Source: Alicyclobacillaceae bacterium I2511
GTDB lineage: Bacteria; Bacillota; Bacilli; Alicyclobacillales; Alicyclobacillaceae
DNA length: 64,000 bases
Assembly: GCA_003584005.1 (NCBI GenBank)
Contig: QXHL01000008.1
Span: 1 to 64,000 of the forward strand
Reading direction: 5' to 3'
Shown: one piece after another, positions 17,758 to 27,149 of the stretch
How the letters are laid out: every line of letters starts with the position of its first letter
Numbering within the stretch: position 1 is the stretch's first letter
Program-made: the position numbers and the translations under genes
The notes under the pieces: generated by a model
Told to the model about the DNA's origin: nothing
Database searches by the model: none
What the model saw: the letters and a program-made list of their open reading frames with translations, nothing else

Positions 17758-17780
17758 ACTTACGAGGCTTGAGATGTATG
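17758..17780 (-). repeat. IS1595 right terminal inverted repeat
   Basis: Reverse complement of CATACATCTCAAG-C-CTCGTAAGT; partner of 14203-14225. The 217 bases beyond it (17781-17997) show no gene. Confidence 0.85.
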
Positions 17781-17997
17781 ATTCTTTATAATTTCGATAT
17801 TTCCAACACGGAAATTAATATCCAGTGTCGCGCTCGACAGAAATAATATACTGTGCCGAATCAACTCTCTGCCCATTTTATGGAAATCATCACAACCATA
17901 TACTCCAACTTAATCTTCTGGTATATTAAACGTAGAACTAATGACATTTTTATAGACGAGCGAAAATGTATCACGACCTTACGGGTCTGAGTTGCCA

Positions 17998-19221
17998 TCA
18001 ATCATCATCATGATCCCATGCCACCTTATATCGACCACAATGTATACATTGGAATAGGTAAACACCAATTGGAGTGGTTAACTCTGCGTTCTGCGGGGAA
18101 TCCGAGCGCATGCTAGACCACAAGTATCCTACGTCAATGTGATCGTCAATCATTGAAGACAAGAAACGTTTACCCTCGCCGTCGGGGGAAAGCTCATTGA
18201 AATCGCTTTGTCCCGCTTGCTTTAAATAGCAGCAATAATCACCGCAGTGTGCAGGAACAAATAGATGTTGATAGGTGGGTATAAAGGGTGTTCTCTGCTC
18301 CAGATCTACCGTACATTTTTGAGCTAACATTTCAATCTCTTCGTTACTCAAGACACCAAATCCCTGTAATTGTCTAACCAATGAACCTTTGTCACCTTCA
18401 TTGGTCGTAAAACCATTTTCGCCGAGTTTTCCGTTAATTAGGCATTCCTCACAGACGAATTCCATTTCTTCTAGCCCGTAAAATTCGCCCATATATCCAG
18501 TACGATATTGACCGCATAGTTCACATGTCGACAGATTGTCCGTATAAGTGGAGAATTGATAAGGATGTCTAAAATACCGATATGGGTTTTCAAACTTTAA
18601 TCGGGCAAGAATTGTCGCACTGTCGACAGGTCTGGTATCATGCTCACTTTGTGTGCAATAGTGAGCTTTATTTTTTGATAGGTGGACTTTTTCTGTAGGT
18701 GCACCATCCAATTGAACTCTGAACACTAGATCTTCAAAATCAACCTCACCGGGCCCATGACTGCAGTGAAACTCATACAAAGCGTCATTTAGTTGCTCAA
18801 CGTATAGCCCTGCGTTTCCAATCCAAGCGTCTACTCTGTTTACCTCTTTAGAATAAATCCAAACGTTCCAAATTCGCATGATTCCTGAGTCTCCTTTTGG
18901 GAAACACCTGAACCTAATTTTATTAGGGGCTGTATCAGTAAAGAATATTGGACGAGTGTATTTAGTTTCATTGTCGTGATCATCCAGGGCAAGATATCCT
19001 TGACGTCGATCCACAGAAATTTCAATACCTTGACGGTAAGGGGGGTGGGAATTTTTATAACGTAAAAATTCTATTTCAAATTCTTGACCCGGATTAACGT
19101 TAAAGGTGTAGCTCATATGAACAGATTTCGCACCGAACGATATTGGACCTCCTTGAGCTTCACCAAGCATTTCCGCTAACGATAACCTCATATTAAGTCC
19201 TCCTATGGAAATCCGTAGCAC
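17998..19221 (-). CDS. CbrC-like (UPF0167) two-domain protein, candidate immunity for the RHS toxin
   Basis: 407 residues. The N-terminal ~190 residues are a beta-rich domain of unknown type. From about 200 it matches CbrC: ENPYRYFRHPYQFS, then paired zinc-binding cysteines (CELCGQYR, FVCEECLINGK), further cysteines (GDYCCYLK) and a final FQCIHCGRYK. E. coli CbrC gives tolerance to the DNase colicin E2, so a role against a nuclease toxin is plausible. It is the gene immediately downstream of the big RHS gene on the same strand, the immunity position, although a hairpin lies between them. Confidence 0.7.
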   Translation of the reverse strand: MLRISIGGLNMRLSLAEMLGEAQGGPISFGAKSVHMSYTFNVNPGQEFEIEFLRYKNSHPPYRQGIEISVDRRQGYLALDDHDNETKYTRPIFFTDTAPNKIRFRCFPKGDSGIMRIWNVWIYSKEVNRVDAWIGNAGLYVEQLNDALYEFHCSHGPGEVDFEDLVFRVQLDGAPTEKVHLSKNKAHYCTQSEHDTRPVDSATILARLKFENPYRYFRHPYQFSTYTDNLSTCELCGQYRTGYMGEFYGLEEMEFVCEECLINGKLGENGFTTNEGDKGSLVRQLQGFGVLSNEEIEMLAQKCTVDLEQRTPFIPTYQHLFVPAHCGDYCCYLKQAGQSDFNELSPDGEGKRFLSSMIDDHIDVGYLWSSMRSDSPQNAELTTPIGVYLFQCIHCGRYKVAWDHDDD

Positions 19222-19278
19222 ATAACACTATTTAAGGCGTATTCCGAATCCGTTATTTACGTGTTTGCTGCATATTAT

Positions 19279-19306
19279 AACAAGGCTGGGGAAGCCCAGC
19301 CTTGTT
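19279..19306 (-). terminator. hairpin between the RHS toxin and the CbrC-like gene
   Basis: Twelve-base stem AACAAGGCTGGG / CCCAGCCTTGTT with a four-base loop, followed on the minus strand by ATAATATG. It could attenuate read-through into the downstream gene, which would then need its own promoter (19222-19278). Confidence 0.75.
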
Positions 19307-19312
19307 AAATCA

Positions 19313-22300
19313 TTAAAAAAAGAACAACAGTGTAGCCATTAAATCGATTAATTCTTCTCCTCCAGCAGCATCCGCAACGTCTTCTGCAGCAACGTCTCCA
19401 TATTCAGGTCCTAGTCGTCTATATGGATCAGATGAGGCATGCTCCTGAGGCCATTTTGGCACCATTTCAGTGCCCCCCCACCTTTTGGGAATTGGTTCAT
19501 GACTCAGCTCCATGGATTCATTGCGGCCTATATCCTCGTTATAACGAGTAGGGGGATTCCCTTTCTGCATACGTTTGAGATCATTTTCTGTGTAATCATC
19601 TCTAGAAGGGTTTTGTGCTTCATTCTTCCATCTTCTACGATTGACCGTTCTATCTGATGGGGAAGAACCATTTCTGGTTGGTGCATATATATCGTCACCT
19701 GGTTTCCAACTAAATGGATTTGGTCCTAGCTCTCCATCAACACCCATTACACGTGTTCCCAAAGGATCGATTCCTGTAATAGGATTATTTATCGTGTACG
19801 CATACTCATTGTAGCTTAGGGCATCTCCAACTTGCGGTGCTACGGGATCTTTGGACAAAAACCGTCCAATTGTGGGGTTGTAGTACCGTGCATTCAGGTA
19901 GTATAGCCCAGTATCCCAATCGTACCAATATCCATGGTAAATGAACGGGTTGGAATTCCACAGGTTCAGACCCGTGCTGTCAGTATGCCCGATCACATTC
20001 CCCCAAGCGTCGTACGTGTAGGTTACCACTTCTTGGCCAGTACTATTATCAATAAGCCCAACAATCTGCCCAAGGCCGTCATACAGGTAGCTGTAGTCAT
20101 GCCATGTGCCACTGATATTAATATCCATCAGTATGGGTAATCCCGCATCGTTGTAGACAAACCGCTTTACTACATTGTTGTTCGAATCCGTGACATAGCC
20201 AACCAAGTCTGTCTGGCCGATATAACCGATACGGTAGCCATCGATATTGTCCCGACGGCCCAGTGGGTCGTACCCATACGTATCGGATTGGGAACCATTC
20301 GTGACCTGAGACAGTTCGTTCTCCGCATTCCACGTATAGGAGGTCGAACCATAGCCCGTTATCTGGCCGTTGGCATCGTAGGTTACCGAATTGCTTCCAA
20401 CAGAGGTTAGACGGTTTCCTTCCGTATCATACGAATAGTTGGTTGTCGCAGTCGTGCTTGAATCCGTCACAGATGTACGATTGCCCAGCTTATCGTATGC
20501 ATAGGAGATGGTATCTCCAGTCCAAGTCGTCTCCTGAGTTAACTGGTTCAAACTGTCATACGAATAGCTTACACTGGTCGGAGTGCTGCCTGCATTATTC
20601 GTAATCTGCTTGATGTTGCCGTTTGCGTCATACAAATACGTGTAGTCTTCTAGAATATTCCCGTTTTTATCCACGGCTCGGATCTCAGAGAGCTGGCCTG
20701 TAGGTAAATACGTGTAATATACCGTGGCCCCAGCAGTCTGATACATTATTGCCGCAACTTCGCCATTGGCTGCATAGCCAAATTGGACAGTCCCGGTGCC
20801 ATCACTCGTTTGCATCAACTGACTACCAATGTTAAATTGGTTCGTCTCATTCCAAGTCGTTCCGCCTACATCGTACGCAACTTGTTTGGTATTCCCAAGC
20901 GGATCGAGAGTGAAGTTTTCAGTATTATTCACTGTACTTGAATATGGCGCAGTAACAGATGTCAATTCATTATTGGCATTATAGCCATCGTTATAGACTG
21001 TACTGCCATTTTGGGTTGCTTTTAGCAAATTGCCATTGTTGTCATACGAATAGCCAAAGGTATCCGTTGTGGTAGCACTCTTATCGGTGACACTCGTTAT
21101 CCGATTGGCATTGTCGTAGCCTAGGCTCATCGAGGTCCCATTTGGATCCTGGATTCCCGTGAGCAAACCACCGGCATTATAATTCTCCATCGTATTGAGA
21201 GCCGTGCCATTGACCGTTTCAGTCTGCTGAGTTGGCTCGTTCAACTGGTTATATTGATACGCAACTTGATTTCCATTCGGATCCTGAATCGATTTCAGGT
21301 TTCCATTCTGGTCATACGTGTAGTTGAAGGTCGGATAGACGGTCGATCCATTTACCTGGGCGGTGTACGTATATCCTACAACCTGATCCATCTTGTTATA
21401 CGAGTAATACGAATTGTTACCGTTCGGATCCGTGATTTGATTCGGGTCCCCGGTATTTTCACCTGTAAAGTTGGTGCTGAACCCACCACTCGTATTATCG
21501 TTGCCGTAGCCGATTTGTACGGTATGACCCAATTGATCGGTAATTTGGGTTGTATAGTTGTTGTTAGCATCATAGCTGTACGACGTAAACAAGTTCGATT
21601 CATCCAGTAAGATGTCATCGAAATAGGCTGCCGCGTTCGAACCATTGGCATCCGGGTCGACCGCTAAGGTCACTTGGACACTTGCTGTATGGGTCGGGAA
21701 CTCTGATGCAGGCACGACCACATCTACGCGGGTCCAGGGAACGTCTCCAGCCGAGTTCTGATTAGTATATCCGATCTTCTGGCTATCAAACGATTGAAGC
21801 ACATTTCCATTCGCGTCGAGTGCGTCGAGACGAATATACGCATCGTTTCCGGACATGTTGTGCGTGTGAATGTATCCGATGAGCGTGAAATTATGATTGC
21901 CAAACGAATCATTCATTTGGTCGCTCACAGTCTCAGTTGTTGCACCAGACACGCTGCTTGATTCAGGGACGAGCTCCAATGCTTTTTGTCCACTGTGAAC
22001 ATCTGTACTTTCCCAACTTGCACTCCCGCTACCGACAGCCGTGTTCCAATAATCTGGCCAATTGCTCCCATTCGCTTGCGTATAGTCGTACTCAAATCCG
22101 GGGTCCTCTAAAACATTGTAATCACTGGCCGATGACGAAGCCGCCAGAAAACGCGCTTGTAACCCGTTGAACCAAGCCTGTCCCGTCTCATAGTTGTAGT
22201 CAACATACACCTCAAGCGTCGAGGGCAATTCACCATTACTGTCCTTCAACTGACTTAATGAAAACGGCGCTTCAACTTGATTCCAGACGTCGTTCGTACC

Positions 22301-25300
22301 CGTCGGGAAATACAAATTCGATGCTCTAATGTTCTGCGTATTCCCATCAGCATAAGTGGCGTACAGCTTTAAATCATACTCTGGGGTGGTCGATTCACTC
22401 GATCCCGTTGCATTTTCCTCTTTCGACCAACCCGAAAGGATAAGTCCATTCCACGCATATTGGGGGAGGTTAATATACTGATACAACTGATTCCCTTGTG
22501 ACGTCGCACCGCCCAACAACATCGATGCCATTCCGTTATGGCTACCCGTCGCACTCGTATCCATCTTTACGGTCGCCGGTGCACTGGTTACTGAACCCCA
22601 GTCCACTGGCAAAGTAGCGCTGGGAGGATTGTTGGTGAAAGATTGGTTTAAGATGGAGTTATTCGTTCCAGCTCCACTTAATGGCTCCAGTTGTATGCCG
22701 TCCCAATAAGCCGTGCCTGTCGTACCGTAGAGCACCACATTGATTAATACATAATTTGCATCCGATGGTGCGGTGATTTCGGCAGTTTCACGAGTCCATC
22801 CATTCGTTCCCAGCATATTGTCAAGATAATTCGTACCTGGGGTCGCCGACGGGGTTCCCGTGTTGTTTTGGTACCAGTGCATGTTGATAACCGCACCGAC
22901 TGGACTTCCGCCATTGGGTGTTCCATCAACACCGACTGTCTTTAACCATGTAGACAGATTGTAACTGCCGTTCGGTTGAACCGGGACGTATTCACTCATT
23001 TCAACAGCTTCGTCTCCGCTCGTGCTGGTCGCTGCTTGAAGTTCTAAAGAATGTGTCCCGAATTCCGATTGTGTCGTTGTGTCTGTGGCGGATCCACCGG
23101 TCCCAGATGAAGTATTCGTCCACTCTGCTGGTAAACCGTTACTTTGGGTGACCTCAAAGCTGCTGTTCGGAATGAGATTTTGACCGAGTGAAACGGGAGG
23201 ACTCACCTCAGTGGGCATACCATATTGGTTATAGTCCGTCATTTGGTTTTTACCCAAAGAGTTCACACTGTCCGTCAATTCGGTACTATTGTAGCGATTC
23301 CCTGAGATGCCAGCGTTATTGTTGTCATTGCCGGTTAACTGTGAATTGCTGTTATAAGACAAATACTGGTTGTTGCCCATGGCATCTGTGGCTTGAATCG
23401 GCAATGAGTTTCCTGTCGTGCCAGTCCCATTGTCATATTGATACGATGTTGTATTTAAGTTTGGGTCTTCAACTTGTTTAAGCTGATCGTTTTGATCCCA
23501 TGTGTAAACGGTCTTCAAATTCAAACCGGTTGGATCAACTTGTTCCTCCGTGACATTGCCAGATGCGTTGGTGGTGTACATTACCTCGTGACCATTTGGA
23601 TCGGTTACGGTCATGGTCGGGTAGCCATTGGACGTCCCAGTCGTATAGGTATCACTGGCATTCACAACCGATCCGTTCACCGTGATTGGACTGGTGACGG
23701 AGGATATCTCATTCCCACTATAGCCGTACGAAGTAGTAACTCCATTCGGATCGGTAACCGATGTCAGCTGATTTGACGAGTTGTATCCATAACCCGTTGT
23801 CGTCGTATCGGTTGAGCCGCTTTCTGCCGCGATGGTAACACCGGTGAGATTCCCGTTTGAATAAGTGTAGGAAGCGACACGTCCTGCTGGATCCGTAATC
23901 GATGCGATCTGTCCATTACTGTTCAAGGTAACCGACATGACACGGCCTGATGGATCCGTGATGGTCGAAAGCTGACCAGAAGAGTTATAGCCAAAGGTCG
24001 TTATATTGTAACCGCCGTTCACGATGGGAACCGAGATGCGGGTCAACTTGCGGGACGCGTTGAATTGAATCTGTGTCCCATCCTGTTCAGTGACGGTGTA
24101 CCCGGAACTACTGATCGTGAGTGAAAGGTGTTCCGCATCCGAAACAATATATGAGCCATTCCCATTTGGAATAAAGAAATGTTGGCGACCATTCGCATCG
24201 GTAAAGACAATCGGCCCATGTCCCCAATTGGCAATGGACATGTCCAAGTTGGAGGTCCATCCGTTACCAAACAAATTGGTATGGCCTGGAGCCGAAGATT
24301 GATTGGTCAAACTGTTGTACGTCCGCGTCACGGTCAGAGGGTACCCTCGACCCGGTGTATTTAAATCGGTCTGTGATAGTTCCAAATTGCCATCTGAAAC
24401 ATTGACTCCATCTGCGGTTTGGGTCCAGAAGGACGCTGTGCCCACTGGTTGAACACTGTAGGTGATGGACAGGACCGGCTGTTCGTTGGCACCTGTATTC
24501 AAGTTGGTGCCAAATTGCGCATAACTGCTCGTACCGCCAACAAGAGCAATCCCGTAGTTATCCGCCTGTTCGCTGTACCATTGTTTGACCAGCGATGTAA
24601 CATTGAAATTCCAAGTTCCTACGTATGGACTGCTGGAGGATACGTTGGATGTGGCTTGCGTTTGCGTATCCGTCGCGCTTCCATATGAAGGCTGCGTGCT
24701 CCAAGTCACGGAAGTGGGAGGCCAGCCAGAAGTGATGGGTTCTGCCGAAATTCCCATTCCGTTTTCTCCCGAATAGTTCTGATACGCTTCAAACGTGGCC
24801 GATTGAATCGTTGCACCGGTCGCTCCTGGAAGCAGTGCCGGTAACTGTTCAAACTGGTAGAGTGTATTCATCGTCCCATTGACCGACGATGTTCCCACAT
24901 CCGCAAGGGTGGTCCCGGAATAGTTGCTGTTCGGATAATTGGACACGACAAACGCAGCCTGGGTTGCCTGTGAAGGACTACCCGTTTGAATCGTTGGGTC
25001 AATGGTCACCGGGAAGACCCGCCCTGCTTGTTGCAACCATGAGGAATCCGCTGTAATGGTCAGCGTAGCGGTACCATTTCCATTATTCGTAATCGATTGA
25101 GTGACAGCCTGAGAAGTGACATGGTTTGCATCAAACATATACGGTGCCGGAATATAGGCCACCGGTTTACCGGTGTGTATGTCCGTAAATGTGATACTCC
25201 CATCGTTGTTTTGGACATAAGACAACCCTTGTAGATTGAGGGTGAACGATTCCGAATTCGGCGCGGAAGCTGAATTTAAAATAATCGATTCTTTTACACC

Positions 25301-26617
25301 ATCCGGCAACATGTCATAGCTCAAGTTGGTGTTGTTTAAGGCTCCGGTAAAAGAGATTCCATTTCCCTGGACGGTCGAGGAAACATTGGTCGCATGATTT
25401 AAACCCATATCGATGGAATCTCCATCAACGGAAAATTGCATCATGTTTGAAGACTGGGCTTTTCCGGCAAAGGCAACTTCAAAACCATTCGCGGCATTGT
25501 GGTAAGGGAAATTGGCGTCCGTTCCCTGAACAAGGCTGTTATCGATGCTTTGCCAGTGTCCGGTTTCATCCTTATAGAACTGAGGAGTGGTATAGACATC
25601 CGTCGTAAATGTACCATTTGGGTTCAGGAACGTTTGGGAATTTGCCGTCCGTAGTCCTAAAAGCTCTTGAGGAGTACTACTCGGAGAGGGTAGATTCAAT
25701 TCCGAATAGTCTGCTCGATTCCCTGTAGTATCCGACCCACTTGTAGGAGACGACGAAGACGAAGGAGCCCAAGCCGGACCGTTTACATTTACGATGGATG
25801 GGTCAATCGTGATCGGAAACGCCCGTTTCAGGCTATGCAGCCAAGAAGAATTTACCTCGATATTGACGACGAAATCACCATTCGCAATTGGATACGCCGT
25901 CATGGATGCAGCGGTCTTCGACTGTACGCCGTTTGCATCGGTTACAACAGGATTGGGTATCATTGCAACTGGCTTATGGGTTTGTTTATCATATAAGATA
26001 ATTCCTTGGGATTTCACATAACGAACCATAAGATGAGATGTTTGTACAGTAAAAGTGAATTGTGTCTGGGTTTTATTATTGTGAAGCACAATTCCTTCTT
26101 TGATACCATTTTTCCCAGTGGTATAAACAACATCTACACCCGGCAGAATCCCCGCATATTTGACGCCATCAGACGTAAGGGAAACGGGTACCTGCTTTGC
26201 GTTTTGCAAGGTAAATTGAATCTGATTTAATCCGTTCTTGTAAGAAACGAGTGGACCGTTTCCAGACTCAGAGGCGAAGTGCGTCTCGTATATTGGTGTC
26301 GTACTTGGGGTACTTACCTTTTTGACACCCTTTCCGATCGGTGAGCTAAATCGGACAGGGTTTGAAGCTAAAGAAGAGTTCGAAAAATGGATAACTTTCA
26401 ATTTGTCCATTGATGTTTTAGATGCTCTGGGGTTCGTCGGATTCGACGGTTGACTCAGAGACCCAAACTTCGGTGGGAAAGAAATGCTATTTGCCGTATG
26501 AACATCGTTACCCGAAGTTCTAGTCAATGGTACGTTTACCTCGGCCTCAGTTGGAGTTGTAAGCCCAAGCAAGGTCGATAGTGCAACTAAAACAGAGATG
26601 TAACCCTTGAGTGACAC
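19313..26617 (-). CDS. WapA-like RHS-repeat polymorphic toxin, 2434 residues
   Basis: GTG start with GGGGGATA. Order: signal peptide (1-26), two repeated beta domains (about 100-530), a DNRLRE-type region (about 545-725), a DUF6531-like start of the RHS shell (NLELSQTDLNTPGRGYPL), many YD repeats interleaved with carbohydrate-binding-like modules (1150-1650), the RHS core (ARYYNPTIGRFLSKDP, about 2240) and DPLG boundary. The last ~147 residues form a distinct tip with NRRRWKNEA, RNESMELSHEPIPKRWGG and WPQEHASSDPYRR, resembling HNH/endonuclease VII-fold nucleases. Contact-dependent interbacterial toxin; the tip is released into a neighbour. Next gene is a CbrC-like candidate immunity protein. 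Confidence 0.85.
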   Translation of the reverse strand: MSLKGYISVLVALSTLLGLTTPTEAEVNVPLTRTSGNDVHTANSISFPPKFGSLSQPSNPTNPRASKTSMDKLKVIHFSNSSLASNPVRFSSPIGKGVKKVSTPSTTPIYETHFASESGNGPLVSYKNGLNQIQFTLQNAKQVPVSLTSDGVKYAGILPGVDVVYTTGKNGIKEGIVLHNNKTQTQFTFTVQTSHLMVRYVKSQGIILYDKQTHKPVAMIPNPVVTDANGVQSKTAASMTAYPIANGDFVVNIEVNSSWLHSLKRAFPITIDPSIVNVNGPAWAPSSSSSPTSGSDTTGNRADYSELNLPSPSSTPQELLGLRTANSQTFLNPNGTFTTDVYTTPQFYKDETGHWQSIDNSLVQGTDANFPYHNAANGFEVAFAGKAQSSNMMQFSVDGDSIDMGLNHATNVSSTVQGNGISFTGALNNTNLSYDMLPDGVKESIILNSASAPNSESFTLNLQGLSYVQNNDGSITFTDIHTGKPVAYIPAPYMFDANHVTSQAVTQSITNNGNGTATLTITADSSWLQQAGRVFPVTIDPTIQTGSPSQATQAAFVVSNYPNSNYSGTTLADVGTSSVNGTMNTLYQFEQLPALLPGATGATIQSATFEAYQNYSGENGMGISAEPITSGWPPTSVTWSTQPSYGSATDTQTQATSNVSSSSPYVGTWNFNVTSLVKQWYSEQADNYGIALVGGTSSYAQFGTNLNTGANEQPVLSITYSVQPVGTASFWTQTADGVNVSDGNLELSQTDLNTPGRGYPLTVTRTYNSLTNQSSAPGHTNLFGNGWTSNLDMSIANWGHGPIVFTDANGRQHFFIPNGNGSYIVSDAEHLSLTISSSGYTVTEQDGTQIQFNASRKLTRISVPIVNGGYNITTFGYNSSGQLSTITDPSGRVMSVTLNSNGQIASITDPAGRVASYTYSNGNLTGVTIAAESGSTDTTTTGYGYNSSNQLTSVTDPNGVTTSYGYSGNEISSVTSPITVNGSVVNASDTYTTGTSNGYPTMTVTDPNGHEVMYTTNASGNVTEEQVDPTGLNLKTVYTWDQNDQLKQVEDPNLNTTSYQYDNGTGTTGNSLPIQATDAMGNNQYLSYNSNSQLTGNDNNNAGISGNRYNSTELTDSVNSLGKNQMTDYNQYGMPTEVSPPVSLGQNLIPNSSFEVTQSNGLPAEWTNTSSGTGGSATDTTTQSEFGTHSLELQAATSTSGDEAVEMSEYVPVQPNGSYNLSTWLKTVGVDGTPNGGSPVGAVINMHWYQNNTGTPSATPGTNYLDNMLGTNGWTRETAEITAPSDANYVLINVVLYGTTGTAYWDGIQLEPLSGAGTNNSILNQSFTNNPPSATLPVDWGSVTSAPATVKMDTSATGSHNGMASMLLGGATSQGNQLYQYINLPQYAWNGLILSGWSKEENATGSSESTTPEYDLKLYATYADGNTQNIRASNLYFPTGTNDVWNQVEAPFSLSQLKDSNGELPSTLEVYVDYNYETGQAWFNGLQARFLAASSSASDYNVLEDPGFEYDYTQANGSNWPDYWNTAVGSGSASWESTDVHSGQKALELVPESSSVSGATTETVSDQMNDSFGNHNFTLIGYIHTHNMSGNDAYIRLDALDANGNVLQSFDSQKIGYTNQNSAGDVPWTRVDVVVPASEFPTHTASVQVTLAVDPDANGSNAAAYFDDILLDESNLFTSYSYDANNNYTTQITDQLGHTVQIGYGNDNTSGGFSTNFTGENTGDPNQITDPNGNNSYYSYNKMDQVVGYTYTAQVNGSTVYPTFNYTYDQNGNLKSIQDPNGNQVAYQYNQLNEPTQQTETVNGTALNTMENYNAGGLLTGIQDPNGTSMSLGYDNANRITSVTDKSATTTDTFGYSYDNNGNLLKATQNGSTVYNDGYNANNELTSVTAPYSSTVNNTENFTLDPLGNTKQVAYDVGGTTWNETNQFNIGSQLMQTSDGTGTVQFGYAANGEVAAIMYQTAGATVYYTYLPTGQLSEIRAVDKNGNILEDYTYLYDANGNIKQITNNAGSTPTSVSYSYDSLNQLTQETTWTGDTISYAYDKLGNRTSVTDSSTTATTNYSYDTEGNRLTSVGSNSVTYDANGQITGYGSTSYTWNAENELSQVTNGSQSDTYGYDPLGRRDNIDGYRIGYIGQTDLVGYVTDSNNNVVKRFVYNDAGLPILMDINISGTWHDYSYLYDGLGQIVGLIDNSTGQEVVTYTYDAWGNVIGHTDSTGLNLWNSNPFIYHGYWYDWDTGLYYLNARYYNPTIGRFLSKDPVAPQVGDALSYNEYAYTINNPITGIDPLGTRVMGVDGELGPNPFSWKPGDDIYAPTRNGSSPSDRTVNRRRWKNEAQNPSRDDYTENDLKRMQKGNPPTRYNEDIGRNESMELSHEPIPKRWGGTEMVPKWPQEHASSDPYRRLGPEYGDVAAEDVADAAGGEELIDLMATLLFFF

Positions 26618-27149
26618 ATTTATCCCCCTTTGCGAAATAAATTTCGTACAGAGGGAACATTAACAGGAAATTTAAAATGCATCATTGCAAAGATCCTGTT
26701 AAAAGCACTATTCAATTGGACAAGTACCCATTTTAGACCGTGCTTTTCCAGAGATAGCCTCTTAATAGGTTACCGCTTGAATTCGGCCGCCTTAGCCGGA
26801 CAGACGGTATTCCAGACGGTTATACCATTGTTTTGTGCTGGAGATCCGCTGAAGAGATAATATCGCGGGAAGTAGTATATTGTCATGAATCAAAATAAAA
26901 CATAGTGACCAGCTGCATGGTATCATTATAATTTCATGATCGGAAGAGTGGAAAATGCGAAGAAATAATGAAGTTCCTGAAGGCAGTGGAAGATTTCTTC
27001 TTAATACAATCACCGCGCATATGGCGAGGAATGAATACCACGTGTAGGAAGGGTTCTATGAAGCTTGATGACAGGGTTGAATTTTTGGTACATGTCACAG
27101 ATAAAGTTTCTGAAACCGGAACTGGTGAAGGGAGGGAAGAAAATCGATA
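26618..27149. other. region between the RHS gene and the ISL3 transposase
   Basis: 532 bases without a supported gene. It should hold the minus-strand promoter of the RHS gene. A GC-rich block (CGGCCGCCTTAGCCGG, near 26783-26798) could form a hairpin. I see no known riboswitch here. Confidence 0.35.

Larger units (their letters stand above)
14203..17780 (-). mobile_element. IS1595-family element interrupted by a group II intron
   Basis: Bounded by 23-base inverted repeats. Subtracting the intron (about 2.53 kb) leaves about 1.04 kb, a normal IS1595 size. The interrupted transposase is encoded by 17343-17687 and 14255-14809. The element sits in RHS sequence on its left but not on its right, and flanking duplications differ, so a deletion or recombination between IS copies has occurred. 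Confidence 0.85.

Noticed and set aside
26640-26900. A riboswitch upstream of the RHS gene
   Set aside because: A GC-rich hairpin is present but I could not match it to any known aptamer core or a terminator pair.
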